A DNA stretch of 64,000 nt, from NCBI GenBank assembly GCA_017621735.1, contig JAGASM010000003.1:41824-105823 (forward strand), in the 5' to 3' direction. The DNA is from Clostridia bacterium (lineage in GTDB: Bacteria > Bacillota > Clostridia > Christensenellales > Borkfalkiaceae). A model generated the notes under the pieces. That model was not told the DNA's origin. It did no database searches and saw nothing but the letters and a program-made list of their open reading frames with translations. Below are positions 41,435-50,289 of the stretch, in pieces. The translations under genes and the position numbers were made by a program. Every line of letters begins with the position of its first letter. Within the stretch, counting starts at the first letter, position 1.

Positions 41435-42532
41435 ATGAAATTTATTTGTGATGGTCTTGTTCTTTCGGAAGCGGTTCAAAAAGTAAGCAAAGCATGCGCA
41501 ACGAAAACGACGGCTCCTATTATGGAGTGCGTAAAGATAAAAGCGGGAAACGACGAAGTCGTTTTCACGGCAACGGACGGAGAAATTTCCATTCGTAAAA
41601 CGATCAAAGCGGAAGTTTTTAACGAAGGGGAAGTTTGTGTTCCCGGAAAACTTTTTTCTGACTTCGTATCCAAACTTTCTTCTTCCGAAATCGTCATTTC
41701 TACAAGCGAAAAAGGAATGAGTATCGGTTACGGGGAAAGCGGATCGATGATTCAAGTGATGAATGCGGAAGATTTTCCTAAAATCAATTTTGAAATCGGG
41801 GAAAATTCTTTTGTAATGAATCAAAACGCGTTAAAAAAGATTATTGCGGAAACGACGTTTTGCTGCGCGCAAGACGATTCCCGTCCCGTTTTGAAGGGTT
41901 GTTTGATGGAATTTGGAGAAGCGCTTGAAATTACCGCGCTCGACGGATACCGTTTGGCGCTTTCCAAGGCGGAAATTCTTGCAAAATCCGGCGCGCAAGG
42001 CATTATTTGTCCTGCTCGGACGCTCATTGAAATTTCCCGTATGATGACGGGTGAGGAAGAAGAAATTACCCTCTATACGCAAGGGGGAATGTTGCTCGTT
42101 CAAAACGACGATATGATTTTGGTTTCTCGCCTCTATCAAGGAGATTTTATCCGCAAAGAAAACGTTCTTCCCAACAGTTTTACAACGGAAGTTACGGTAA
42201 AAAAGGCAGATCTTTGCGAAAGTGCGGAACGCGCTGCCATTTTAATCCGCGGGGATAAAAACAACCTCGTTACGCTCGATATTAAAAATTCTTCTATCTG
42301 TCTTTCGTCCGTTTCCGACTACGGCAACGTATCCGAAACGGTGATGGCAAACATCGAAGGAAAGGAACTTACCATTTCAATGAATGCAAAATATTTGCTC
42401 GACGCGCTCAAGGCGTTGGAAGAAGAAGAGGTCGTAATTTCCTTTAACGGAGCGGTTTCTCCCTTTATTTTACAAAATAAAGAGAAAAAAGAAAGTCTGT
42501 ATTTAATTTTACCCGTCAGAAACGCCGCATAA
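41435..42532 (+). CDS. dnaN: DNA polymerase III beta subunit (sliding clamp)
   Basis: A 365-residue beta clamp of normal length, made of three similar domains that form a ring around DNA. The N-terminal MKFICDGLVLSEAVQKVSKA, the ALKKIIAETTFCCAQDDSRP region at the second domain and the C-terminal LILPVRNAA, close to the usual (L)MPV/LPVR end, identify it. It normally sits just after dnaA; here oriC lies directly upstream and dnaA is absent. An AAAGGAAA site precedes the ATG. Confidence 0.97.
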   Translation: MKFICDGLVLSEAVQKVSKACATKTTAPIMECVKIKAGNDEVVFTATDGEISIRKTIKAEVFNEGEVCVPGKLFSDFVSKLSSSEIVISTSEKGMSIGYGESGSMIQVMNAEDFPKINFEIGENSFVMNQNALKKIIAETTFCCAQDDSRPVLKGCLMEFGEALEITALDGYRLALSKAEILAKSGAQGIICPARTLIEISRMMTGEEEEITLYTQGGMLLVQNDDMILVSRLYQGDFIRKENVLPNSFTTEVTVKKADLCESAERAAILIRGDKNNLVTLDIKNSSICLSSVSDYGNVSETVMANIEGKELTISMNAKYLLDALKALEEEEVVISFNGAVSPFILQNKEKKESLYLILPVRNAA

Positions 42533-42536
42533 TTGC

Positions 42537-42565
42537 TTGACGGAAACAAAGAAAAACTTTATAAT
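42537..42565 (+). promoter_or_regulatory. Sigma-A promoter of the rpmH-rnpA-yidD-yidC-jag unit
   Basis: TTGACG (42537-42542), 17 bp, TATAAT (42560-42565), immediately after dnaN. Confidence 0.85.
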
Positions 42566-42614
42566 CAAACGAAACGGATAAAAACCGAAAGAGAAGAAAT
42601 AGGAGTATATAAAA

Positions 42615-42749
42615 ATGAAAAGAACTTATCAGCCCAAGAAAAGACAAAGAAGTAAGGTTCACGGATTCCGCAAGAGAATGGCAAGCAAGGCGGGAAGAAA
42701 CGTCTTGAAGAGAAGAAGAAACAAAGGTAGAAAGCACATTTCCGCATAA
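42615..42749 (+). CDS. rpmH: 50S ribosomal protein L34
   Basis: A 44-residue basic protein, [20 protein letters not shown] at the start and KGRKHISA at the end, a full-length L34. It is too short for many gene tracks. AGGAG lies upstream of the ATG. First gene of the conserved rpmH-rnpA-yidD-yidC-jag cluster; in many Firmicutes rpmH is followed in the other direction by dnaA. Confidence 0.97.
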   Translation: MKRTYQPKKRQRSKVHGFRKRMASKAGRNVLKRRRNKGRKHISA

Positions 42750-42774
42750 CGGAAAAAAACGGCAGGTAATTTGA

Positions 42775-43107
42775 ATGAAATATCTGCGCATTAAAAAAAG
42801 AAAAGATTTTACGAAAATCTTACAAGGCGGAAAAAGGGTATATTGCGGGACGTTGACCGTCGTATACTTCCCTTCCGACCGCATAAAAATGGCGGTTTGC
42901 GTGGGAAAACGGTACGGGAAAAGCGTAGAAAGAAACAAGATCAAGCGTCTTTTAAGAGAGGCGTTTCGGTCGTTTTGCCCGAATATAATCCCTCATTCCT
43001 TTTTGCTGATGCCGAAAGTTTCCGAAACGTATTCTTATGCGGCATTCCGAAGAGATTTTGAAAAAATTCTCAAGCGGGAAAAACTCGTAGAATATGAAAT
43101 TAACTGA
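42775..43107 (+). CDS. rnpA: Ribonuclease P protein component
   Basis: A 110-residue basic protein that helps the RNase P RNA bind pre-tRNA and cleave the 5' leader. The RNR motif is seen as GKSVERNKIKRLLREAFR near residue 50, and VCVGKRYG precedes it. It overlaps yidD by 14 bp. Confidence 0.95.
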   Translation: MKYLRIKKRKDFTKILQGGKRVYCGTLTVVYFPSDRIKMAVCVGKRYGKSVERNKIKRLLREAFRSFCPNIIPHSFLLMPKVSETYSYAAFRRDFEKILKREKLVEYEIN

Positions 43108-43390
43108 AATCGCCGCAAAAAACCGAAGGTATTTACGCCGTTCGGTTTTTCGTCCTTATATTAAAATGTTATGTATGAGGATGATTTTATTTTATCAAAG
43201 GCATTTATCCCGCCATACCTGTCTTTACGAGCCGACGTGTTCGGAATACACCAAACGTTGCATCAACAACTGGGGTGTTTTGGTCGGAATTTTACTCGGT
43301 ACGTGGCGGATTTTGCGGTGCAATCCCCTCTCGAAAGGGGGACTTGATCCCGCACCTGAATTTTATTGGAAGGTCAGATGGCTTTATTGA
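43094..43390 (+). CDS. yidD: Membrane protein insertion efficiency factor
   Basis: A 98-residue YidD. The family core is visible: LFYQRHLSRHTCLYEPTCSE, YTKRCINNWG, and RILRCNPLSKGGLDP. A basic N-terminus (KNRRYLRRSVFRPY) probably forms an amphipathic membrane-bound helix. It aids YidC-dependent insertion; the gene lies between rnpA (14-bp overlap) and yidC (16-bp gap) as in most bacteria. Confidence 0.95.
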   Translation: MKLTEIAAKNRRYLRRSVFRPYIKMLCMRMILFYQRHLSRHTCLYEPTCSEYTKRCINNWGVLVGILLGTWRILRCNPLSKGGLDPAPEFYWKVRWLY

Positions 43391-43406
43391 CCGAAGGAAT
43401 GAACGT

Positions 43407-44741
43407 ATGCTTTCAATGTTAGGAGCAGTCGAAATCTCCCTCTTGCAAGAAGGTTTTGCAATCGATTTGGGCTGGCTTGAAAAATTTATCCGAATCCTCA
43501 TTGAAGGAATCGGCATTACGGGCGTCGGAATTATCGTGTTTACCCTCATCTTAAAGGCGATTACGCTCCCCTTCGATATTTATCAAAGGGTAAAAATGCG
43601 CAAGCAAACGCTGATTATGAGGAATATGCAACCGGAACTCGAAAAGTTGCAAAAACAGTACGCGAACGACAAGAATATGTACAGTCAAAAGATGATGGAA
43701 CTGTACAAGAAGAACGGGTACAGCATGTTCGGCGCGTGCCTTCCGATGATTATTTCGATGATTATTTTGATCGTCGCGTTCAGTTCGCTCAATACCTATT
43801 CTCAATATGCAAACCTTGCGATGTACGAGAATATGGCGCACGAGTATAACGCATATATTCTTTCTAATTCTATTACGGAAGAAGAAGCGCAAGAAAGTGA
43901 AATTTGGGAAGAAACGCGCGACGGAGAAACGTTTGTCGTCATCAAGAGCAGCGCGGCGGAAAAATTCGTATTTATCGAATATAATAAGGGCGAAACGAAT
44001 CCGACGATGATTTATAAAATCGATACGGATAAGTTGTATGCTTTGGAAAAAGAAACGATCGACGGGCTTATTTCCGCGTCTGAAACGTCCCTTTCCGTTG
44101 AACAGGCATGTAAAGATTTCGTCATTAAAAACGCAGGATTAGCGGCGGCGGAAAGTTATAGAAACAATCCCCCTTCTTTCCTTTGGATCAAAAACATTTG
44201 GTATCCGGACGTTTCTTACGACAGTCCCATTCAGTCGTATGAAAAATTTGTCGGACAACTCAATTCCGACATGATTTTGGCGGACGGAACGGAAATTGAC
44301 AAAAAAGAGATTAAATCGGTTGTAACCGAACAGTTCTATAACAGCATTACGGCGCAACTTACGGAAGAAAAGGATCAGGCGAACGGATATTTCGTTTTGA
44401 TTATTCTTTCGATCGGACTTATGGTTCTTTCTCAATTTATTACGATGAAGAGCCAAAAGGAAAGCAACCAGTACCAAACGGCAGACGGATCGGGCATGAA
44501 ACAGCAAAAGATCATGATGATCATGATGCCCCTTATCTACGCGATCTTTGCCTTTATGTACTCGTCGGCATTCTCCCTTTATATGACGATGAGCAGTGTG
44601 ATCGGTATTTTGGTAACGGTTATTTCGAACGTCGTCATCGGCAGAATTTTTGCGCAAAAAGAAGCGGAAGAAGTCAAGAAAAAGTACACCAGAGAACTTC
44701 CCGCATATATGAGAAAAAAGGACGATAATAAGAAAAAATAA
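43407..44741 (+). CDS. yidC: YidC/Oxa1-family membrane insertase with enlarged extracellular loop
   Basis: A 444-residue insertase, far longer than the 250-290 residues usual in Gram-positive bacteria. The core is present: a first helix near 40-60, the cytoplasmic hairpin with MRNMQPELEKLQKQYANDKN, a second helix near 105-125, SFLWIKNIWYPD, and three C-terminal helices ending in a lysine-rich tail. Between the helix near 125 and the next one near 330 lies about 180 residues, instead of a few tens. The loop should face outward. The start at 43407 has AAGGA. Confidence 0.93.
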   Translation: MLSMLGAVEISLLQEGFAIDLGWLEKFIRILIEGIGITGVGIIVFTLILKAITLPFDIYQRVKMRKQTLIMRNMQPELEKLQKQYANDKNMYSQKMMELYKKNGYSMFGACLPMIISMIILIVAFSSLNTYSQYANLAMYENMAHEYNAYILSNSITEEEAQESEIWEETRDGETFVVIKSSAAEKFVFIEYNKGETNPTMIYKIDTDKLYALEKETIDGLISASETSLSVEQACKDFVIKNAGLAAAESYRNNPPSFLWIKNIWYPDVSYDSPIQSYEKFVGQLNSDMILADGTEIDKKEIKSVVTEQFYNSITAQLTEEKDQANGYFVLIILSIGLMVLSQFITMKSQKESNQYQTADGSGMKQQKIMMIMMPLIYAIFAFMYSSAFSLYMTMSSVIGILVTVISNVVIGRIFAQKEAEEVKKKYTRELPAYMRKKDDNKKK

Positions 44742-44762
44742 TTCTTAATAAGGATGGAAAAG

Positions 44763-45656
44763 ATGGAAAACAACGTATTTAGCGGAAAAACGGTAGAAGA
44801 AGCCGTTGAAGCGGGATTGAAAGAACTTGGCGTTTCCCGCAGCGACGTAAAAATTGAAGTCGTCGAAGAAGGAAAAAAAGGCGGATTGTTCGGGATCGGT
44901 GCCGTTCCCGCAAAGGTAAAATTGACGGTTGCGCTTTCGGACGGAGAACGCACTGTAACCTTCTTAAAAGGACTTCTCCCCCTTCTCGGCGTACAAGCGG
45001 AGCCGGTATTAAAGGATGAAACGGAACGGGTAGAAATTGAATTAAAAGCGGAAAGCACGCGCGGAATTATCGGCAGACGCGGAGAAATTATCGACGCGAT
45101 TCAAGTCCTTGCAGGCGCGGTTGCAAACACCGGTCGGGATGATTATAAAAGAGTTGTCGTCGATTGCGAAAATTATAGAGAAGAACGGGAAGAAACCCTC
45201 CGTCACGTGGCGGAAAAACTTGCCGCAAAAGCCGTTCGCATCGGAAAGAAAGTACGTCTTGAACCGATGAACCCGTATGAAAGAAGAATCATCCATGCGG
45301 CGCTCGTAGAAAACGACGAAGTTATGACGAAAAGCGAAGGGAAAGAACCTGCGAGATTTGTCGTCATCATTCCCAAAAACGCAAAACCTTACGAAAAGAA
45401 GGATAAATTCCGCTCCCGCGACGGAAAAGGAAAGCGCGACTTCCGCAATTCCGACAAAAAGTACGGGGAAAGAAAACCCTATCCCAAGCGCGAACTTCCT
45501 ACGGAAGATACCCCTCAATCGTCGGGAACGAGTTTGAAAAAGGACTTCTCGATGGGAAGCGGGTATAAAAAAGGCTCGTTCAACGGATTTTTCGGTACCT
45601 TCCTCGGCAACGCAAGAGAGGACGAAGCGGAAACGACGGAAAAAACGGAAGAATAA
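44763..45656 (+). CDS. khpB: RNA-binding protein Jag/KhpB
   Basis: A 297-residue protein with the full Jag layout: an N-terminal Jag_N domain (VFSGKTVEEAVEAGLKELG to KGGLFGIG), a central KH domain with the loop RGIIGRRGEIIDAIQ near residue 105, and an R3H domain (PMNPYERRIIHAAL). A basic, disordered C-terminal tail (about 220-297) is a lineage extra. It binds RNA and in other Firmicutes influences cell elongation. AAGGATGG precedes the second ATG, favoured here over one 6 bp upstream. Confidence 0.95.
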   Translation: MENNVFSGKTVEEAVEAGLKELGVSRSDVKIEVVEEGKKGGLFGIGAVPAKVKLTVALSDGERTVTFLKGLLPLLGVQAEPVLKDETERVEIELKAESTRGIIGRRGEIIDAIQVLAGAVANTGRDDYKRVVVDCENYREEREETLRHVAEKLAAKAVRIGKKVRLEPMNPYERRIIHAALVENDEVMTKSEGKEPARFVVIIPKNAKPYEKKDKFRSRDGKGKRDFRNSDKKYGERKPYPKRELPTEDTPQSSGTSLKKDFSMGSGYKKGSFNGFFGTFLGNAREDEAETTEKTEE

Positions 45657-45690
45657 TAAAAACGCACGGCGACTGCCGTGCGTTTTCTTT
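45657..45690 (+). terminator. Terminator of the rpmH-jag unit
   Basis: aaaacgcacggc-gact-gccgtgcgtttt followed by T. Confidence 0.9.
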
Positions 45691-45710
45691 TGTAGCCTTT
45701 GAGCGGAAAA

Positions 45711-45953
45711 ACCACCTTTTCAAGCGGTGGTAAAAAAACTTTAGCAAAAGGTATCTCTCTGTGTTATAATGCGAAAAAAAACACCACTCCAAGTGGTGGT
45801 ATAAAAAAGCTTTAGAAAAAGGAATCCCCCTGTGTTATAATGCGAAAAAAAACACCACTCCAAGTGGTGGTATAAAAAAGCTTTAGAAAAAGGAATCCCC
45901 CTGTGTTATAAAAAGTGGTTTGCCGACCACGAATAAAAAACACAGGGGGATTG
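45711..45953. repeat. 71-bp tandem repeat carrying tandem terminators
   Basis: gtgttataa recurs at 45761, 45832 and 45903. Each unit has a hairpin (ccact-cca-agtgg) followed on the minus strand by eight T, a standard terminator, and a TATAAT-like box. At the right end the repeat pairs with itself: cccccctgtg near 45900 and cacaggggg at 45941-45949 form a long stem beyond the stop of the gene at 45957. Confidence 0.85.
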
Positions 45954-45956
45954 AAA

Positions 45957-46187
45957 TTAGTTGTTTTCTACCCAAAGCGCTGCTCTTTTTGCGGAATAAC
46001 GGGTGATTTTTTCCTTTTGATAAGCGGTATTTTCTCCGCCGTACGTATAGAGGAAATAAAATCCTTCCGGAGTTTGGTACATCGTCGTTTCGTAACCGTT
46101 GGGATCGCCGTAAAAGCTGTAAGTTACCTTTTTTACGATGGTTGCCGTTTCCGTATCGTAAACCTTTTTGCAAATCGTCTTTACCAT
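45957..46187 (-). CDS. Small protein of an uncharacterised family
   Basis: A 76-residue protein starting MVKTICKKVYDTETATIVKK, a pattern I know from many short proteins on Firmicutes chromosomes and mobile elements, often with a FFLYxxGG-type middle, here GFYFLYTYGGEN. No function is established that I know of. It is preceded by an AAGGAGAAGAGGG site and ends in the terminator array. It may be cargo or a small regulator. Confidence 0.65.
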   Translation of the reverse strand: MVKTICKKVYDTETATIVKKVTYSFYGDPNGYETTMYQTPEGFYFLYTYGGENTAYQKEKITRYSAKRAALWVENN

Positions 46188-46295
46188 TGCCCTCTTCTCC
46201 TTAATTTTCTCGTATGAATATTTTACACGGAGAAGAGTAGACAGTCAATAAAATGAGCGGGCCGATTTCGTCCGTTCATTTTTTGTTTTGATTGT

Positions 46296-46871
46296 TCAAT
46301 CAAGTTGTGTTTTCCGTTCCGAATTTGTGAAAGAAAAACGAATTTGTTCATTGATAAGGGAAGATAGAGAGGAAGAAATTAAACTCGCCATCGAATAGAC
46401 CAAATTCAACCGCGTTAAATTAAGAGAAGAATAAGAAAACGCCGTCTTTTTTGCGACGATTCCGAGAATGGAAACGTCCCCTACCTTTCCAAGCCGTTTG
46501 TTTGCTCCCGAGCCGGGGCGAAGAGGGAGCGACGTAACTTTGACGAGCCCGACGTCCTCTTCTTCTCCAAGGGCAGCGTCAACGGCAATAATTTTACTGT
46601 TAGGATGCGTTTTTCGGAGAAAGTCGTTTACGTATTTCATTTCCTTTGCCGTAATCGGCGTTTTTAGCGTGCCGTAGACGTAAGCGGAAGGCGGAAAGAC
46701 CGATTGTTTTACCAACGTTCCCACAATCGGACCAAGACTGTCCCCCACCGCCAAGTCGCTTCCGATACACAAAACGACGGGCGGGGCGGTAAGCGTTCCT
46801 AAAACGCGCTCCAAAGACATCATAATTCCCGTTTCTGCAAGAGAATTGTAGTAGTGAAAAGAAAAATCCAT
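46296..46871 (-). CDS. yyaC: YyaC-family sporulation-associated protein
   Basis: A 191-residue protein of the YyaC/DUF1256 family, distantly like the GPR/HybD protease fold. Family features are VVLCIGSDLAVGDSLGPIVG near residue 33, VYGTLKTPITAKEM and IIAVDAALGEEEDVG. YyaC is conserved among spore formers and lies near parAB in Bacillus, as here, so it supports a spore-forming ancestry. The start at 46871 has GAGGTG. Divergent from the cvpA-like gene. Confidence 0.9.
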   Translation of the reverse strand: MDFSFHYYNSLAETGIMMSLERVLGTLTAPPVVLCIGSDLAVGDSLGPIVGTLVKQSVFPPSAYVYGTLKTPITAKEMKYVNDFLRKTHPNSKIIAVDAALGEEEDVGLVKVTSLPLRPGSGANKRLGKVGDVSILGIVAKKTAFSYSSLNLTRLNLVYSMASLISSSLSSLINEQIRFSFTNSERKTQLD

Positions 46872-46926
46872 GCGCACCTCACCCATTGATGATAAACAAA
46901 AGAAAAAAAATTTATAACGGGAAGGG

Positions 46927-46955
46927 TTGAATTTTCGCAAAAACAGTGATATAAT
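46927..46955 (+). promoter_or_regulatory. Promoter of the CvpA-like gene, predicted leaderless mRNA
   Basis: TTGAAT (46927-46932), 17 bp, TATAAT (46950-46955) with an upstream TGA, then 6 nt and the ATG at 46962. Confidence 0.8.
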
Positions 46956-46961
46956 AAACGT

Positions 46962-47714
46962 ATGTTAAACGGATTGTTGGTATCGGGAGCGGTCGTTTTG
47001 GACGTCGTTTTTGTCGCCGTCGTATTGTTAGGCTTGCTGCTCGGAGTAAAAAAAGGTTTTATCAAAGGGATTTGCAAACTTGCAGGCACCCTCTTTGCAG
47101 TTGCGTTCGCTCTATTCTTTTGTATTTCGTTTGAAACTTTTCTCGATTCCGCATTTGGAATGAGAACGGCGATTGCAAACGGGATCGTGGAGAGTTTATC
47201 GCAAAAGGAGTTTTTCCAAACGGAACTGACAGGGCTTGCACACGACGCGCTCTTGGTTCTCCTTGACGACGCGGGACTTGGAAACGTCGCCTCCGAGGTC
47301 GTCGTCGATGCGGTCGTTTCGCAAAACGTGCCCGAGGGAACGACGCTTGCAATGATCGTGGGACCTCTTTTTGCAAAGTGGATCTCAATGGCGATTTCCG
47401 TCGTGCTGCTCTTTGTCCTTATCAAACTTGCAACGGTCATTTTGGCGGCACTTTTGACTGGCGCCGTGGAAAAGATCAAAGTGCTCAAATTTTTCAACAA
47501 ACTGTTCGGCGGATTGCTCGGCTTGCTCAAATCGTGCGTCCTCGTGTTTATTGTATTGATGATCGCATCTTGGCTCCCGATCGAGTCCGTTCAAACGTTT
47601 ATCGACGGCAGTACGGTCGTCGGCGCAATTTATCGGTCGGAATGGTTTACGGGCGCAACGCAGTTTGTGGTGTCGTTTGAATGGTTGAACGCATTTTTAA
47701 CGGCGCAACCGTAA
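46962..47714 (+). CDS. CvpA-family membrane protein
   Basis: A 250-residue membrane protein with four to five hydrophobic segments. The N-terminal LDVVFVAVVLLGLLLGVKKG fits the CvpA start (Asp in the first helix, then GxxxGxxxG-type turn) and KVLKFFNKLFGGLLGLLKSC matches the later conserved element. CvpA proteins influence colicin production or envelope resistance; the molecular activity is not known. The middle (60-130) is a soluble insertion. There is no ribosome binding site. Confidence 0.85.
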   Translation: MLNGLLVSGAVVLDVVFVAVVLLGLLLGVKKGFIKGICKLAGTLFAVAFALFFCISFETFLDSAFGMRTAIANGIVESLSQKEFFQTELTGLAHDALLVLLDDAGLGNVASEVVVDAVVSQNVPEGTTLAMIVGPLFAKWISMAISVVLLFVLIKLATVILAALLTGAVEKIKVLKFFNKLFGGLLGLLKSCVLVFIVLMIASWLPIESVQTFIDGSTVVGAIYRSEWFTGATQFVVSFEWLNAFLTAQP

Positions 47715-47748
47715 ATGAACTAAAAAAGTGCAACAAAGCGTAGTTTTA

Positions 47749-47780
47749 AGAAAACCGCCCCTTTTTGGGGCGGTTTTCGT
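47749..47780 (+). terminator. Terminator of the CvpA-like gene
   Basis: aaaaccgcccc-ttttt-ggggcggtttt. The following 270 bp to the parS sites hold no gene I can support. Confidence 0.9.
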
Positions 47781-48049
47781 TTGTTTTCAGGTATTTTACA
47801 GTAATTTTATGGAAAAAACAAGAAGAAACGCAACGAAAAACGCATAGAAAAAGGAAAAAACCGCTTATATCGTACGACGAGAGCCATGCGATTTACAAAA
47901 AACATAAAAAGATAGAAAAATTAGTAAAGTTAAAAACTTAACAAACAAGACGGCGCAAAAAAACATTCGCGAAAAACGGAGCGCAAAATCCCTTTCATTC
48001 TCACGAGAAAGAGTTGTATCGAACGCAACGTGTAATTTTTTGCACCAAA

Positions 48050-48065
48050 TGTTTCACGTGAAACA
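48050..48065. other. parS site
   Basis: TGTTTCACGTGAAACA, a perfect 16-bp palindrome identical to the Firmicutes parS consensus bound by ParB/Spo0J. It is about 6.7 kb from oriC and 2.2 kb before parA. Confidence 0.95.
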
Positions 48066-48092
48066 CTCAAAAACCAAAAAAATCCTTGGGAA

Positions 48093-48108
48093 TGTTTCAT
48101 GTGAAACA
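48093..48108. other. parS site, one-base variant
   Basis: TGTTTCATGTGAAACA, one mismatch from the perfect palindrome. Centres of the two sites are 43 bp apart. Confidence 0.9.
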
Positions 48109-48216
48109 ATTTACTCCGTTTTTCACGCAAAATCGAGTAAAAAACAGCCATAAATGCCCCAAAATAAGAAATTTGTGTGAGAATTATGAAAAAGTGGGAA
48201 TATTTTTCTCAACCAC

Positions 48217-48245
48217 TTGATAAAATAAAAGAAATATGTTACAAT
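48217..48245 (+). promoter_or_regulatory. Sigma-A promoter of ftsH
   Basis: TTGATA (48217-48222), 17 bp, TACAAT (48240-48245). Confidence 0.8.
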
Positions 48246-48316
48246 ATTCCCTGTAAAATGCGTATACTATATCAAAATTATCGCGTATGCGTAAATAATA
48301 GAAAAGGAGTATTCAA

Positions 48317-50272
48317 TTGAACAAAACTGCAAAGTGGATCGTAAGCATTCTTTTGATCCTTGTATTTGGAATCGGTGCGTATTTTCTCATCAATTCGCAA
48401 ATGGAAGCACAAAAAGAACGCACTTACGATGAATTCATCAGATTAGTAGATGATCCAAACGAAGAATACGATGATAAGACGGAACAAATCGTGCGCGTCG
48501 TCATTGACGGCTACTCTATGTACGGTTATGTAGACGGTGCAAAGAATTATTCTTATAGCACGGTCGGGCAACAACACTATAACGCCGATTCTCCGCTTAT
48601 CAACAGTTGGATTGCAAAAGGCGTTACAATCGAATTCCGCGATCCGAATGCGGGTTCGATGTGGGGGAACGTCATTTATATTGCGGTGCTCGTGCTCGGC
48701 GTGGTCGGATTCTTCTTGCTCCTGCGCGCGACGAGCGGCGGTGGCGGAAAGGTGATGAGTTTTGGTAAAACCAAGGCAAAGGTTTCTACCAACTTAAAGG
48801 TGCGCTTTTCCGACGTTGCGGGCGCGGAAGAAGAAAAAGAAGAACTCGCCGAAGTGGTCGAGTTTTTGAAGAGCCCGAAGAAGTTTTCCGACCTTGGCGC
48901 AAAAATTCCCAAAGGGGTGCTGCTTGTCGGCCCTCCCGGAACGGGAAAAACGTTGTTTGCGAAGGCGGTTGCCGGCGAAGCGGGGGTTCCCTTCTTCTCC
49001 GTAAGCGGATCGGATTTCGTAGAAATGTACGTCGGCGTGGGCGCATCGCGCGTGCGGGACTTGTTTGATCTTGCAAAGCGCAATCAACCTTGCATTATTT
49101 TTATCGACGAAATCGACGCAGTCGGGCGTCAACGTGGCGCAGGGCTCGGCGGTGGACACGACGAGCGTGAACAAACGCTCAACCAAATTCTCGTGCAAAT
49201 GGACGGCTTTGATACCAACGAGGGGATCATCGTCATGGCGGCGACCAACCGTGCGGACATTCTCGACAATGCGTTGCTCCGTCCCGGCCGTTTCGACCGT
49301 CAAATCTACGTCAATCTTCCCGACGTCAAGGGCAGAGAGGCGATTTTGAAGGTACACGCACGCAATAAACCGCTTGCGCCCGAGGTAAATTTCAAGGTCG
49401 TCGCGCGCATGACGAGTGGATTTTCGGGGGCGGATCTTGCAAACCTCTTAAACGAAGCGGCGATTCTCGCGGCGCGCGCAGGGAAAAGCATGATCGGCAA
49501 TCTCGAATTGTACGAAGGCATCAACAAGGTTATCATGGGACCTCAAAAGAAGAGCCGCGTCGTTACGGAAGCGGATAAGCGCTGTACGGCATACCACGAG
49601 GCGGGGCATGCGATCCTTGCAAAACTTTGCAAAAACAACGACAACGTTCACGAGGTTTCCATTATTCCCCGCGGCATGGCGGCAGGCTATACCCTTACCC
49701 GTCCCGATTCGGACGACAACGACATGACTGTTAACAAACTTAACGATTTTATTTGTATGGCGTTGGGCGGAAGAGTTGCGGAAGAGATTGTCATTCACGA
49801 CGTATCGGCAGGCGCGTCGAGCGACATTAAAAAGGTAACGCAAATGGCGCGTAGGATGGTAACGGAGTGGGGAATGAGCGATTTGCTCGGTCCGATCGCT
49901 TATGCGAGCGACGGCCCCGTGTTTATCGGCCGCGATTTTGAAGAGCGCAACACGTACAGCGAAGAAACGGCGGCGCTCATCGATAAAGAAGTAAAGCGTA
50001 TCGTATCGACGGCATACGACCGTGCGAAGAAACTTTTGACGGAAAACCGCAGCGTGCTTGACAATATGTCCCGCGTGCTCGTGGAACGGGAAACCATCTA
50101 TACGGCGGAAGTGGATATGCTTATGAAGGGGGCAACCTACGAAGAGGTGCTTTCCTTTATGGAAAAGAACGACAAAAAGCCCGGATCGTCGTTGTTTGAA
50201 GATAAGCCGACGGGCGACGTCAAGCCGTCTGCCGACAATGCGGAACAAACGGGTGAAACTACGGAAGAATAA
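48317..50272 (+). CDS. ftsH: ATP-dependent zinc metalloprotease FtsH
   Basis: A 651-residue membrane-bound AAA+ protease. It has two membrane helices (about 7-26 and 113-135) around a small outer domain, Walker [15 protein letters not shown] near 203, Walker [13 protein letters not shown], the second region of homology [11 protein letters not shown], and the zinc site HEAGH near 428. It degrades membrane and some soluble proteins. The start codon is TTG at 48317, with AAAGGAG 7 nt upstream; no ATG fits the N-terminus. The disordered acidic tail ends TGETTEE. Confidence 0.97.
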   Translation: MNKTAKWIVSILLILVFGIGAYFLINSQMEAQKERTYDEFIRLVDDPNEEYDDKTEQIVRVVIDGYSMYGYVDGAKNYSYSTVGQQHYNADSPLINSWIAKGVTIEFRDPNAGSMWGNVIYIAVLVLGVVGFFLLLRATSGGGGKVMSFGKTKAKVSTNLKVRFSDVAGAEEEKEELAEVVEFLKSPKKFSDLGAKIPKGVLLVGPPGTGKTLFAKAVAGEAGVPFFSVSGSDFVEMYVGVGASRVRDLFDLAKRNQPCIIFIDEIDAVGRQRGAGLGGGHDEREQTLNQILVQMDGFDTNEGIIVMAATNRADILDNALLRPGRFDRQIYVNLPDVKGREAILKVHARNKPLAPEVNFKVVARMTSGFSGADLANLLNEAAILAARAGKSMIGNLELYEGINKVIMGPQKKSRVVTEADKRCTAYHEAGHAILAKLCKNNDNVHEVSIIPRGMAAGYTLTRPDSDDNDMTVNKLNDFICMALGGRVAEEIVIHDVSAGASSDIKKVTQMARRMVTEWGMSDLLGPIAYASDGPVFIGRDFEERNTYSEETAALIDKEVKRIVSTAYDRAKKLLTENRSVLDNMSRVLVERETIYTAEVDMLMKGATYEEVLSFMEKNDKKPGSSLFEDKPTGDVKPSADNAEQTGETTEE

Positions 50273-50289
50273 GCCTTTGAGGAGAGAAT

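Noticed and set aside
47930..48151. 73-codon minus-strand frame spanning the parS sites
   Set aside because: It lacks a ribosome site and its sequence (FHMKH, VSRETF) just reflects the parS palindromes.
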